Below the pieces are notes generated by a model. The model saw only the letters and a list, made by a program, of their open reading frames with translations, ran no database searches and was not told the origin of the DNA. A DNA stretch of 19,650 nucleotides, from NCBI GenBank assembly GCA_964526035.1, contig CAZGKE010000057.1, forward strand, positions 1 through 19,650, read 5' to 3'. The DNA comes from DAOMOD01 sp964526035 (GTDB taxonomy: Bacteria > Pseudomonadota > Gammaproteobacteria > Xanthomonadales > BPKI01). The position numbers and the translations under genes were made by a program. Shown piece by piece: positions 7,022-14,966 of this stretch. Position 1 is the first letter of the stretch, and each line of letters starts with the position of its first letter.

Positions 7022-7762
7022 ATGCAGCTCAAGCTCGCCACCTGGACCGATGTCGAGTCCTATCTGGGTACCTCCACGGGCATCATCGTGCCGATCGGCT
7101 CAACCGAACAGCACGGGCCGAACGGGCTCATCGGCACCGATGCCATCTGCCCGGAAACGCTGGCCCACGGCGTCGGCGAAAGGCTCGGCGTGCTGGTGGC
7201 GCCGACGCTGTCGATCGGCATGGCGCAGCATCATCTCGGCTTTCCCGGTTCGATCACGCTGCGTCCGAGCACCCTGATGGCGGTGGTTCGCGATGTGGTG
7301 CAGTCGCTCGTCGTGCACGGCTTCAGGCACATCTACTTCCTCAACGGCCACGGCGGCAACGTCGCCACGGTGCACGCGGCCTTCGCCGAAATCCATGCCG
7401 ACAACAGCCTCGCCGGGCGCAGTGGCGAACTGCGTCTGAAGTTGGCCAACTGGTACATGGGCAGGCGGGTACAGGCGATTTCCCGCGAGCTGTTCGGCGA
7501 TGCCGAGGGCAGCCACGCCACGCCGTCGGAGATTTCACTGACCTGGCATGCCTATCCGCAGGCGGCCCGGCCGATGACGCTTGAGCCGCGCCGCGCACCG
7601 AACGGAGCTTTCGGCGACGCTACCGACTACCGCCGCAGCTTTCCCGACGGCCGCATCGGATCCGATCCGTCGCTGGCCAGCGCGGAAGCGGGAACGCGGC
7701 TGTTCGAAGCCGGCGTAGACGACGCCAGCGAGGACTATCGCGCTTTCCTCAGCAACGACTGA
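7022..7762 (+). CDS. Creatininase family protein (246 aa)
   Basis: Metal-dependent amidohydrolase of the creatininase fold. Seen: PIGSTEQHGPNGLIGTDA (24-41), giving the metal ligands Glu29, His31 and Asp40; FLNGHGGN (107-113) with His110; and AEGSHATPSE (161-170) with the conserved acidic and His residues. The length matches the family (about 240-260 aa). Members include creatinine amidohydrolase, enzymes of redox-cofactor maturation (MftE-like) and riboflavin or F420-related formamide hydrolases. No neighbour points to creatine catabolism, so the substrate stays open. The ATG has an AAGGA site about ten bases upstream. The gene is transcribed alone, divergent from the GGDEF gene, with about 200 bases between them. 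Confidence 0.9.
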   Translation: MQLKLATWTDVESYLGTSTGIIVPIGSTEQHGPNGLIGTDAICPETLAHGVGERLGVLVAPTLSIGMAQHHLGFPGSITLRPSTLMAVVRDVVQSLVVHGFRHIYFLNGHGGNVATVHAAFAEIHADNSLAGRSGELRLKLANWYMGRRVQAISRELFGDAEGSHATPSEISLTWHAYPQAARPMTLEPRRAPNGAFGDATDYRRSFPDGRIGSDPSLASAEAGTRLFEAGVDDASEDYRAFLSND

Positions 7763-8022
7763 TCGCTGTTCATTCGGGTCCACGTACGGGGTTACCACGC
7801 GAACGTCGGCAACCGCAGTAGAATGGTCGCGATTGATTCGGGCCAGGAGCCTGGACACTGGACACTGGAAGCACCCCGAAGCGACGCGCCGATATCGCCC
7901 TCTACAGTGGTGTTGTAGCCGGAGGACTTCTACCGACCCGACTTCTGGAATGGCGCGAGTCTCCTGGCGATTCCGCGGAATGGTTCAGGGGCACGGTACG
8001 CTGACTCTGTGGGGAACTGCCC
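7763..8022. other. 260-bp intergenic spacer without a recognised gene
   Basis: This is the longest gap in the window. It contains a short tandem repeat (7851-7869) and, near its end, the GGGGAA ribosome-binding site (8011-8016) of the next gene. A TAGAAT hexamer at 7817-7822 resembles a -10 box but has no -35 partner at proper spacing. I see no conserved RNA, terminator or small gene with good start signals. An in-frame TGA at 8002-8004 bounds the next gene upstream. Confidence 0.5.
7851..7869. repeat. 7-bp tandem repeat CTGGACA, 2.7 copies
   Basis: CTGGACA is repeated at 7851 and 7858 and followed by CTGGA. It overlaps the right half of the short palindrome CCAGG-AG-CCTGG just before it. 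It lies upstream of the GGDEF-EAL gene, where it might be a protein-binding or slippage site. Confidence 0.5.
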
Positions 8023-10284
8023 TTGAAACGGCCGCTCGGCGGACAGGAGCAAGCGCAGACAGAGGAAGTCGAACGTCTTCGCGGCGCGCTTCGCGAGCGT
8101 GAGATCCTGCTCGACCTGTCGGCGAATCTCGCCGCGGGTCTGCTCAGCCAGAGGGATCCTGTTGCCGCCATCGAGGGCGCACTCGCCGAACTCGGCAACG
8201 GTACCGGGGTCGACCGGGTCTATCTTTTCGAGATGCGAGATGACGCGGCCGGGCGACGCTCGCTGGCCGACCAGATCTTCGAGTGGGTCGGCGCGGGCAT
8301 CGAGCCGCAGATCGACAACCCGCAGCTGCAGGGACTGGCTCTGGCGGACATCTTCCCGCGCTTTTTCGCAGCGCTGGCCGCCGGGGACGGGATCAGCGGC
8401 GACATCGAGTCTTTTGGTGCCGCCGAACGCGCGGTGCTCGATCCGCAGGGCATTCTGTCCATCCTGATCGTGCCGGTGATGCTTGAGGGGGAGTTCTGGG
8501 GATTCCTGGGATTCGACTCGGTGCGCAGCAAGCGCATCTGGTCCAGGGTGGACATGGGCGTACTCAAGGTCGTGGCCGCCACCCTCGGTGCCGCAGTCCA
8601 GCGCCGCCGCGCGGAGGACGAGCTGCGTCTCGCGGCCAGCGTCTTCGAGGCCACCCGCGACGCCATTGTCATTGCCGATCGCGACGGCAACATGATCAGC
8701 GTCAATCAGGCCATGCTTGCCACCAGCGGCTACAGCCGCCAGGAGATCATCGGCCAGCCCTGGACCCTGCTGGTCGATGCCGACGAAGCGGCGCACCTCG
8801 TCGACACCGTGGAACGCGCGCTGCGCGAGACGGACCACTGGCGCGGCGAGTGCAGCGGACGGCGCAAGTCCGGCGCAGCCTATCCGCAGTGGGTCAGCGT
8901 GAACGCCATCACCGACGCCAGGGGTCAAGCCAGCCGCTACGTCGTCGTGGCCACCGATATCAGCCAGATCAAGGCCACCGAAGCGCGCCTGGATTTCCTC
9001 GCTCACCACGATGCGTTGACTGACCTACCCAATCGCCGTCGCGCGCAGCGCGTGCTGCAGCAGGCGGTCGAGCGTGCGCGTCACCGTGGAGGGCGCCTGG
9101 CAACCCTGTTCGTCGATATCGACCGCTTCAAGGGCGTGAACGACAGCCTCGGCCATCCGCTAGGCGATGAACTGCTGATGCAGGCCGTGCAGCGCCTGCG
9201 CGCACGCCTGCGCGGCGAAGATCTGCTGGCGCGCTTCGGCGGCGACGAGTTCCTGGTGGTCCTGGAAGGACTCAACGACGGCACCCAGGCGATGGCGGTT
9301 GCCCAGGACCTGTGCCAGCGCATGCGTGATCGCTTCGTGCTGTCCAGCGGCGAGGTGTTCGTCGCCGCCAGCATCGGCATCTGTCTGTACCCCGACCACG
9401 CCGGCGATGCCGAGTCGCTGGTGCAGCGCGCCGACGTGGCGATGTACGCCGCCAAGCAGGCCGGTCGCGACCAGGTACGCGTCTACAGCGACGACATGGG
9501 CGCTTCAGCGCGTGACGCGCTGGCGCTGGAAGGCGGCATCCGCCGCGCCCTCGACGATGGCGGCCTGCGCCTGTACTACCAGCCGCGCATCGAGCTGGCG
9601 ACTGGGGCGGTGACCGGCGCCGAAGCGCTGCTGCGCATCGATGACGGCCGCGGCGGGCTGTTGCCGACCGCTGCCGCTATTGCGCTGGCCGAGCGCATCG
9701 GACTGATCGTGCCGATCGGCCGCTGGGTGCTCGACGAAGCCTGCCACCAGGCTCGGGCGTGGCAGGCGAAAGGCTTTCCGGCGCTGCCGGTGGCGGTCAA
9801 CGTTTCGGCGCGACAGTTCTATTCCGACGACTTGCTGAACACCGTCGATGAAGTGCTGACGGAAACCGGTGTCGCGCCCTCCACTCTGGAGATCGAGCTG
9901 ACCGAGAGCGTGCTGATGGATCGACCGGAGGATGCCGGCAGGGTATTGCGCAGCCTGCGCGACCGCGGCGTCGGGCTGGCGCTGGACGACTTCGGCTCCG
10001 GCTATTCGAGTCTGTCCTATCTGATGCGTTTCCCGGTCGACCGTCTGAAGATCGACCATGAGTTCGTCGCCGACCTGCCGCACAACCCGCGCGCGGCTGC
10101 CATCGCCGGTGCCATCGTCGACCTCGCCCATCGCCTCAAGCTGCGCGTTGTGGCCGAGGGCGTGGAAACGGTGGAGCAGAAGGACTTTCTGCGCGCGCAG
10201 GGCGTCGATGACGCCCAGGGCTACCTGTTCAGCGCGGCGCTCGCCGAGCAGGCCTTCCTCGCCTTTCTCGCGCGGCCCGCGTAG
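8023..10284 (+). CDS. GAF-PAS-GGDEF-EAL cyclic-di-GMP protein (753 aa)
   Basis: Predicted cytoplasmic sensor and enzyme for cyclic-di-GMP synthesis and/or breakdown. In order: a short coiled lead, GAF domain (about 25-195), PAS domain (about 203-315, with SVFEATRDAIVIADRDGN), GGDEF domain (325-490; active site FGGDEF at 405-410, I-site RGED at 397-400 five residues before) and EAL domain (about 505-750). The EAL domain keeps EALLR (534-538), NVSARQF, IELTES, LDDFGSGYSS (654-663), LKID, AEGVET and QGY, so both catalytic sites look intact. The stretch after EALLR lacks the usual Trp and departs from the common P-x-x-FIP-x-AE form. There is no membrane segment. It starts with TTG at 8023, supported by GGGGAA six bases before and an in-frame TGA at 8002-8004. 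It stands alone and ends facing the DUF1329 gene. Confidence 0.94.
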   Translation: MKRPLGGQEQAQTEEVERLRGALREREILLDLSANLAAGLLSQRDPVAAIEGALAELGNGTGVDRVYLFEMRDDAAGRRSLADQIFEWVGAGIEPQIDNPQLQGLALADIFPRFFAALAAGDGISGDIESFGAAERAVLDPQGILSILIVPVMLEGEFWGFLGFDSVRSKRIWSRVDMGVLKVVAATLGAAVQRRRAEDELRLAASVFEATRDAIVIADRDGNMISVNQAMLATSGYSRQEIIGQPWTLLVDADEAAHLVDTVERALRETDHWRGECSGRRKSGAAYPQWVSVNAITDARGQASRYVVVATDISQIKATEARLDFLAHHDALTDLPNRRRAQRVLQQAVERARHRGGRLATLFVDIDRFKGVNDSLGHPLGDELLMQAVQRLRARLRGEDLLARFGGDEFLVVLEGLNDGTQAMAVAQDLCQRMRDRFVLSSGEVFVAASIGICLYPDHAGDAESLVQRADVAMYAAKQAGRDQVRVYSDDMGASARDALALEGGIRRALDDGGLRLYYQPRIELATGAVTGAEALLRIDDGRGGLLPTAAAIALAERIGLIVPIGRWVLDEACHQARAWQAKGFPALPVAVNVSARQFYSDDLLNTVDEVLTETGVAPSTLEIELTESVLMDRPEDAGRVLRSLRDRGVGLALDDFGSGYSSLSYLMRFPVDRLKIDHEFVADLPHNPRAAAIAGAIVDLAHRLKLRVVAEGVETVEQKDFLRAQGVDDAQGYLFSAALAEQAFLAFLARPA

Positions 10285-10315
10285 CGGCCAGAATTCCGAC
10301 CCGCGAGCCGTCGCC

Positions 10316-11539
10316 TCAGCGAACGCCCATGCGCCGCAACGCGTCCGGGCTGAAGGTGGTCAGCGGCAGCGATTCCATGTACTCGAAGCGGCCCTCTTCG
10401 TTGGTCAGGCCGAGTGCGGCGTAGCGGCCGCTCTTGAGGTCATAGACCACATCGACGCCGGGACGCATGGCCGGTATCTGCGGGTACACCAGGGTGTGGA
10501 TTTCGCCGAGCCGCCACAGCGTGCCCTGGGCGTCCCAGTGGTCGGCCATCAACACCTGGAAGCTCTGCGCATCGACGTACATGCGACGCTTGGCATAGAT
10601 GTGGCGCTGCGCGGTCTTCACCGTACCCTCGATGATCCACACCTCGTGCTCCTCGTAGCGCAGGTGCTCGGGGTTGAGGTGGCCGGCGTGCGTGACGTCG
10701 GCATAGCGCAGGTCGCCGCTGACCAGACGGTAGGCGTTGTAGGGCACCAGCATCGGGCGCTTGCCGATCAGCTCCCAGTCGTAGCGGTCGGGCGAGCCGT
10801 TGAACATGTACAGCTGGTCGGCGGTGCGCAGCCCGTCGGAAGCCTGACCAGGGTTGTCATAGGCGACGTTCGGCGCGCGGCGCACCCTGCGCTGCCCGGG
10901 ATTGTAGGTCCATGCCAGTCGCGGCTGCTGGCTCTGGTCCAGGGTCTCGTGCACCAGCAGCAGGGTGCCGGCGAGCTGCGCCGGGGCAGACACCGCCTGG
11001 ATGAAGTACTGGATGACCGCCTCGCCGTCGTAGTCTTCCGCCTTGTAGCGATCGAGCACGGTCTCGGTGACGCGGATCGGCGTATAGGCACCCGACGCGG
11101 TGACATTGGCCTGCATGTAGGTGCGGGTCCACGCCTTTCCGCGCCACGCCAGCTTGTGGTTCCACAGCACTTCCAGCGCGCTCTGCGGGTCAGGGAAGGG
11201 CAGTCCGCGGCGTGCGCCGACCACGCCGTTGCCGTCTTCGGTGAGGCGCGCGTTCTCGGCGTTGGCGCGGGTCGCTTCGTGGAACCAGTCAGGCGCGGTA
11301 TAGGCCGGACGCGATTCGTAGACGTTGAGAAAGAAGGTCGGGTAGCGTTCGAGCATGGCCTTGTGGCCTTCCGACAGGCGTTCGCCGTGCTCGGCGGCAT
11401 TGCTTGCATCGATGCGCAGCAGCGGTTGGTCACCGGAATGCGGATCGGCCGGACCACCGCGCGCCGCCGCGCTGTGGGCGCCGGCGCAGCCAAGCATCGT
11501 GCACAGCATGATCGAGAAGGTCTTGAACAACGTAGCCAT
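10316..11539 (-). CDS. DUF1329 envelope protein (407 aa)
   Basis: Member of the DUF1329 family, whose proteins are exported and thought to act at the outer membrane, often beside a DUF1302 partner; some databases name it an outer-membrane lipoprotein-sorting protein. The N terminus is a signal peptide (about residues 1-24; a Cys at 18 gives only a poor lipobox). Family blocks seen are MLERYPTFFLNVYESRP, GVVGARRGLPFPDPQSALEVLWNH, AWTYNPGQRRVRRAPNVAYD, YNAYRLVSGDLRYADV and HLRYEEHEVWIIEGTVK. Family members are commonly around 450 aa. Here the segment normally between the signal peptide and the PLLRI block, including a PAW-type motif, seems to be missing. There is no DUF1302 gene in the window. 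It lies 56 bases downstream of the MscS gene on the same strand, so co-transcription is possible. Confidence 0.87.
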   Translation of the reverse strand: MATLFKTFSIMLCTMLGCAGAHSAAARGGPADPHSGDQPLLRIDASNAAEHGERLSEGHKAMLERYPTFFLNVYESRPAYTAPDWFHEATRANAENARLTEDGNGVVGARRGLPFPDPQSALEVLWNHKLAWRGKAWTRTYMQANVTASGAYTPIRVTETVLDRYKAEDYDGEAVIQYFIQAVSAPAQLAGTLLLVHETLDQSQQPRLAWTYNPGQRRVRRAPNVAYDNPGQASDGLRTADQLYMFNGSPDRYDWELIGKRPMLVPYNAYRLVSGDLRYADVTHAGHLNPEHLRYEEHEVWIIEGTVKTAQRHIYAKRRMYVDAQSFQVLMADHWDAQGTLWRLGEIHTLVYPQIPAMRPGVDVVYDLKSGRYAALGLTNEEGRFEYMESLPLTTFSPDALRRMGVR

Positions 11540-11595
11540 ACAATCACCCCCCAGGTGGCATCAACATTCCACTAGCGTACTGCACTTGTCCGACC

Positions 11596-12435
11596 TCAGG
11601 CGGCCTGTTCCTCCACGCTGTACAGATGCACGTCGCGCTGCGGAAAGGGAATGCTGCAGCCGCCGGCCTCCAGACGCGTCTTGATCGCTTCGATCAGGTC
11701 GCTGCGTGTCGGCCAGTAGTCCGAGGTCGCCACCCATGGTCGAACCACCAGATCGACCGAGCTGTCGCCCAGGTTGTCGACCAGGATCATCGGGGACGGC
11801 TCCTTGAGCACGCGCGGCTCGGACTCCAGTACCTCGACGATGATGCGCTTGGCGGCGGGAATGTCGTCTGCATAGCTGATGCCGATGTTGAGGTCGATGC
11901 GGCGCTGCTCGCGCGCGGTGAAGTTGACGATGCTGTCGTTGGCGACGCTGCCGTTGGGCACCGAGATCACGCGATTGTCCGGTGTGCGCAGGGTGGTGTG
12001 GAAGATGTCGACGCGCTCCACCGTGCCGGACACGCCGCCGGCTTCGACGAAGTCGCCCACCTTGAACGGGCGCAGCGAGATGATCATCACCGCTCCGGCG
12101 ATATTGGAAAGCGAGTCGCGCAGCGCCAGCCCGACCGCGAGTCCGGCCGCCGCGAGCACGGCGAGCAGCGAGGTCACAGGAATGCCGATCATGTCCAGCG
12201 CGGCAATGGCGACGACGGTGGTCAACAGGACCAACACCACGCGCCGGAAAAACACCGCCAGCATGACATCCATGCCGGCACGCCCGGACAGACGTTCGAC
12301 GCCACGCGCGGCGAGATGGGCCAGGCGCCAACCTGCCCAGAGCACGACAAGCGCCAGCAGCAGGCGCAAACCCCAGGCCATGGCGGCCTCCATCCAGGCG
12401 CTGGAAAAAAGTACGTCGCGGAGTTCGTCAAGCAT
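11596..12435 (-). CDS. mscS: MscS-type mechanosensitive channel (279 aa)
   Basis: Inner-membrane channel that opens on membrane tension to release solutes after hypo-osmotic shock. Three transmembrane segments are seen (about 22-40, 63-82 and 88-118). The pore-lining third helix has the family signature AAGLAVGLALRDSLSN (96-111), followed by IAGAVMIISLRPFKVGDFVE and the beta domain with VPNGSVANDSIVNFT. The length is close to E. coli MscS (286 aa), with the short single-channel architecture and no large extra domains. The ATG at 12435 is chosen because an AAGGA site lies about 11 bases before it and the preceding 17 codons of open frame do not resemble the family. It is divergent from the carboxylesterase gene, with 92 bases between. 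Confidence 0.93.
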   Translation of the reverse strand: MLDELRDVLFSSAWMEAAMAWGLRLLLALVVLWAGWRLAHLAARGVERLSGRAGMDVMLAVFFRRVVLVLLTTVVAIAALDMIGIPVTSLLAVLAAAGLAVGLALRDSLSNIAGAVMIISLRPFKVGDFVEAGGVSGTVERVDIFHTTLRTPDNRVISVPNGSVANDSIVNFTAREQRRIDLNIGISYADDIPAAKRIIVEVLESEPRVLKEPSPMILVDNLGDSSVDLVVRPWVATSDYWPTRSDLIEAIKTRLEAGGCSIPFPQRDVHLYSVEEQAA

Positions 12436-12527
12436 GGCGGGTGTCCTTGGGTTTCGGGCGATCGAATACCCTAGCAAACCACGCATCGCGGGCTGCTATC
12501 CTTGCCCCGCACTGAAACGGAAATCCC

Positions 12528-13205
12528 ATGAGCGAACTCCTCGACTGCGTACAGGTGGACACCGGCGCCGATGCGCGCTGGACCGTGCTGTGGCTGCATG
12601 GTCTGGGCGCCGACGGCCATGACTTCGAGCCCCTGGTCCCGGAGCTGGTGCGACCGGGCTGGCCGGCGCTCCGCTTTCTCTTTCCGCACGCCCCGGTACG
12701 CCCGGTCACCGTCAACAATGGCATGCGCATGCGCGCCTGGTACGACATCACAGGGATGGAGATTGCGCGCGGCCAGGACGAGGCCGGCATTCGCCAGTCG
12801 ATGGCGCAGGTCGAAGCGCTGATCGTCAGCGAAAGCGACCGCGGCATTGCGCACGACCGGATGATTCTGGCCGGCTTCTCGCAGGGCGGCGCGATTGCGC
12901 TGGCAGCTGCAGTGCGTCGCAATGCGCCGCTGGCCGGCGCGGTGGGGCTCAGTACCTATCTGCCGCTGGGCGCCGAGAGCGCCGCGGAGTCCACTGCCGA
13001 AAGCCGCGCCACGCCGGTGTTCCTCGCCCACGGCGCACAGGACCCGGTGGTACCGCAGACGCTCGGCGAGCGCAGCCGCGACCATCTTGTCGAGCTTGGC
13101 TACCAGGTGACCTGGCGCAGCTACCCCATGCAGCACTCGGTGTGCGCCGAGGAGATCCGCGATCTTGCCGACTGGCTCGAACAGCGCTTTCAGGATTCCG
13201 ACTGA
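12528..13205 (+). CDS. Carboxylesterase/phospholipase family hydrolase (225 aa)
   Basis: Alpha/beta hydrolase of the lysophospholipase/acyl-protein-thioesterase-like group (family often annotated carboxylesterase EstB). Seen: LWLHGLGADGHDF (21-33) oxyanion loop, FPHAPVRPVTVNNGMRMRAWYD (52-73, the family WYD block), nucleophile elbow GFSQGG with Ser118, Asp172 in GAQDPVVP and His203 in MQHSVCAEEI, giving a full catalytic triad. There is no signal peptide, so it should be cytoplasmic. A small insertion rich in Ala, Glu and Ser (about 149-160) sits after the LSTYLPL block. Its final 41 bases overlap the start of the sensor-kinase gene in another frame, suggesting translational coupling. The true substrate is uncertain. 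Confidence 0.92.
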   Translation: MSELLDCVQVDTGADARWTVLWLHGLGADGHDFEPLVPELVRPGWPALRFLFPHAPVRPVTVNNGMRMRAWYDITGMEIARGQDEAGIRQSMAQVEALIVSESDRGIAHDRMILAGFSQGGAIALAAAVRRNAPLAGAVGLSTYLPLGAESAAESTAESRATPVFLAHGAQDPVVPQTLGERSRDHLVELGYQVTWRSYPMQHSVCAEEIRDLADWLEQRFQDSD

Positions 13206-14232
13206 CGCAGCCCCATGGCTGCCGGACTTCTGCGCCCTGCAGGTACTGGGCGCAGTGCTGCTCATGGCGCAGCTGGTGGTGCTGGTGGTGCTGCTTGCGC
13301 CCAGTGCGCAAAGCCTCGCCTGGTTCTCGGTGACGCAGCTTGCCGCGGCCAGCTTTCTCGCCTATCTGATCGCACTGACCAGCGCACTGCTGCTGTGCAG
13401 GCTGCGCCCGCTGCTGCTTCGGCTGGGGCCGAAATCCGGGGCGCTGGTCGTGCTGCTTTCGGTCGCGGTGATGGCGGCGCTGATCGCTGCGCTGTTGCTG
13501 TGGATCGATCTGGCGCTGGACACGCGCGTCGCCAGTGCGCCAGGAAGGACCCCGCGCATGGTCGCGCAGACCAGTCTGCTCAGCGTGCTGGTGGCAGCCG
13601 CCGCCCTTCGCTACTTCTATGTGCGCGAACAGTGGAGTGCGCAAGTGCAGGCGCAGGCGCGGTCGCAGATGGACGCGCTGCAGGCGCGCATCAATCCGCA
13701 TTTCCTGTTCAACAGCATGAACACCATCGCCAGCCTGATCCGCATTGACCCCGACGTCGCCGAGCGTGCCGTGGAAGATCTCTCCGACCTGTTCCGCGCG
13801 GCGCTGGGCACCGCTCCGGGGCCGGCCACGCTGGGCGGCGAGATCGACCTGATGCAGCGCTACATCGCCATCGAACAGCTGCGTCTGGGTGAGCGCCTGA
13901 AGGTGGAGTGGGACGTCGATGCCCTTCCGCGCGAGCTCGAGGTGCCGCAGCTGCTGCTGCAGCCGCTGGTCGAAAACGCCATCCTGCACGGCATTCAGGC
14001 GTTGCCTGAAGGCGGCACCGTGAGCATTCATGGTCGCCGCCAGGGACGCATGCTGGAAATCGTCATCGCCAATCCACGCCCCGCGGTCAGCCACGACGAG
14101 CCCACCAGCAACCGTCACGCCGTCGACAACATCCGCCGCCGCATCGCCTTCCATTTCGGTGAACGCGGCGCGCTGGAAGCCGATGCCGGGGACGGCTACT
14201 ATGCGTGCACCGTTCGCCTCCCCATGCCATGA
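13165..14232 (+). CDS. algZ: AlgZ/LytS-type sensor histidine kinase (355 aa)
   Basis: Inner-membrane sensor kinase, partner of the regulator that follows. Four hydrophobic segments lie at about 24-46, 53-78, 92-115 and 133-149. A His_kinase domain follows, with phospho-acceptor His179 in NPHFLFNSMNTIASLI, then an ATPase-like domain with LLLQPLVENAILHGI (Asn271) and HAVDNIRRRIAFHFGE. The glycine-rich ATP boxes are weak, as in Pseudomonas AlgZ (FimS). The WLPDFC motif before the first membrane helix is also typical. The start is TTG at 13165, supported by GAGGAGAT about eight bases before; no ATG or GTG lies in frame before the conserved WLPDFC. This makes a 41-base overlap with the esterase gene. 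The stop overlaps the regulator's start as ATGA. Confidence 0.88.
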   Translation: MPTGSNSAFRIPTDAAPWLPDFCALQVLGAVLLMAQLVVLVVLLAPSAQSLAWFSVTQLAAASFLAYLIALTSALLLCRLRPLLLRLGPKSGALVVLLSVAVMAALIAALLLWIDLALDTRVASAPGRTPRMVAQTSLLSVLVAAAALRYFYVREQWSAQVQAQARSQMDALQARINPHFLFNSMNTIASLIRIDPDVAERAVEDLSDLFRAALGTAPGPATLGGEIDLMQRYIAIEQLRLGERLKVEWDVDALPRELEVPQLLLQPLVENAILHGIQALPEGGTVSIHGRRQGRMLEIVIANPRPAVSHDEPTSNRHAVDNIRRRIAFHFGERGALEADAGDGYYACTVRLPMP

Positions 14233-14966
14233 AAGTCCTGATCGTCGACGACGAACATCTGGCGCGCGCCCGCCTGCGTGCACTGCTCGACGGCCAACCC
14301 GACATCGAAGTGGTGGGAGAGGCCGGCACCGGCCGCGAAGCGATCGAAAAGGCCGGGCAGCTCGCTGCCGACACCCTGCTCCTCGACATCCGCATGCCGG
14401 TGATGGATGGACTGGAAGCGGCGCAGCACCTGGCCAACCTCGACCCCCAGCCGGCGGTGATCTTCTGCACTGCGTACGACGAATATGCGGTGCGCGCCTT
14501 CGAGGCGCAGGCGATCGACTACCTGGTCAAGCCGATCCGCCGCGAGCGCCTGCTCGAGGCGTTGGCGCGCGCGCAGCGTTTCGTCGGTGCCGAACGACTG
14601 GGAAAGGCGCGCGACGCCATTGACGGCGGGCGCCGCCGCACCCACTTGTGCACGCGCCTGCGCGGCAACCTGTATCTGGTGCCGGTAAACGAGATCAGCC
14701 ACCTCCAGGCGGAGGACAAGTATGTGGTGGTGAATCACGTCGGCGGCTCGCTGCTGGTCGAGGACAGCCTGAAGAGCCTGGAATCCGAGTTTGCCGACCT
14801 GTTCGTACGCATCCATCGCAACTGCCTGGTCGCGCGCGACCGCATCCGCGCGCTCAAGCACCTCGCCGACGGCGGCGTGGTGGCCGAACTGGAGGGCGTC
14901 GAAGGCAATCTGGAGGTCAGCCGTCGCAACCTTCCCGGTCTGCGCAAACTGGTCAAGCAGCTTTGA
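14229..14966 (+). CDS. algR: AlgR/LytTR response regulator (245 aa)
   Basis: Two-component response regulator that binds DNA through a LytTR domain. The receiver domain (1-115) has Asp8 and Asp9, phospho-acceptor Asp53 in LLLDIRMPVMDG, Thr81 and Lys101. The LytTR domain (about 140-240) has RRTHLCTRLRGNLYLVPVNE, a block continuing to AEDKYVVVNH, and FVRIHRNCLVARDRI. In Pseudomonas AlgR controls alginate, type IV pili and other surface traits. Transfer of that role to this organism is inference, and no alginate genes are in view. The ATG at 14229 overlaps the kinase stop; an earlier in-frame start at 14205 would add residues unrelated to the family. The final bases TTGA join it to hemC. Confidence 0.94.
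   Translation: MKVLIVDDEHLARARLRALLDGQPDIEVVGEAGTGREAIEKAGQLAADTLLLDIRMPVMDGLEAAQHLANLDPQPAVIFCTAYDEYAVRAFEAQAIDYLVKPIRRERLLEALARAQRFVGAERLGKARDAIDGGRRRTHLCTRLRGNLYLVPVNEISHLQAEDKYVVVNHVGGSLLVEDSLKSLESEFADLFVRIHRNCLVARDRIRALKHLADGGVVAELEGVEGNLEVSRRNLPGLRKLVKQL

Noticed and set aside
5964..7277. Plus-strand open frame opposite the GGDEF gene and into the creatininase gene
   Set aside because: Composition is typical of an antisense shadow, and both overlapped genes have strong family motifs.
7817..7822. TAGAAT as a -10 box for the GGDEF-EAL gene
   Set aside because: No -35 box lies at 16-18 bases; the best upstream hexamer is about 21 bases away.
7930..9009. Minus-strand open frame opposite the GAF and PAS domains
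   Set aside because: No domain signature and no ribosome site; the opposite strand holds clear conserved domains.
10058..11575. Plus-strand open frame of about 500 codons opposite the DUF1329 gene
   Set aside because: His/Gly/Val-rich shadow sequence; the DUF1329 blocks on the minus strand are unambiguous.
14209..14218. ACCGTTCGCC, close to the AlgR box ACCGTTCGTC, just before algR
   Set aside because: It encodes the conserved last residues of the kinase, so one mismatch to a 10-base site is not good evidence of autoregulation.
12949..14283. Minus-strand open frame opposite the sensor kinase gene
   Set aside because: Gln/His/Arg-rich shadow without motifs; the opposite frame carries the PHFLFNS kinase signature.
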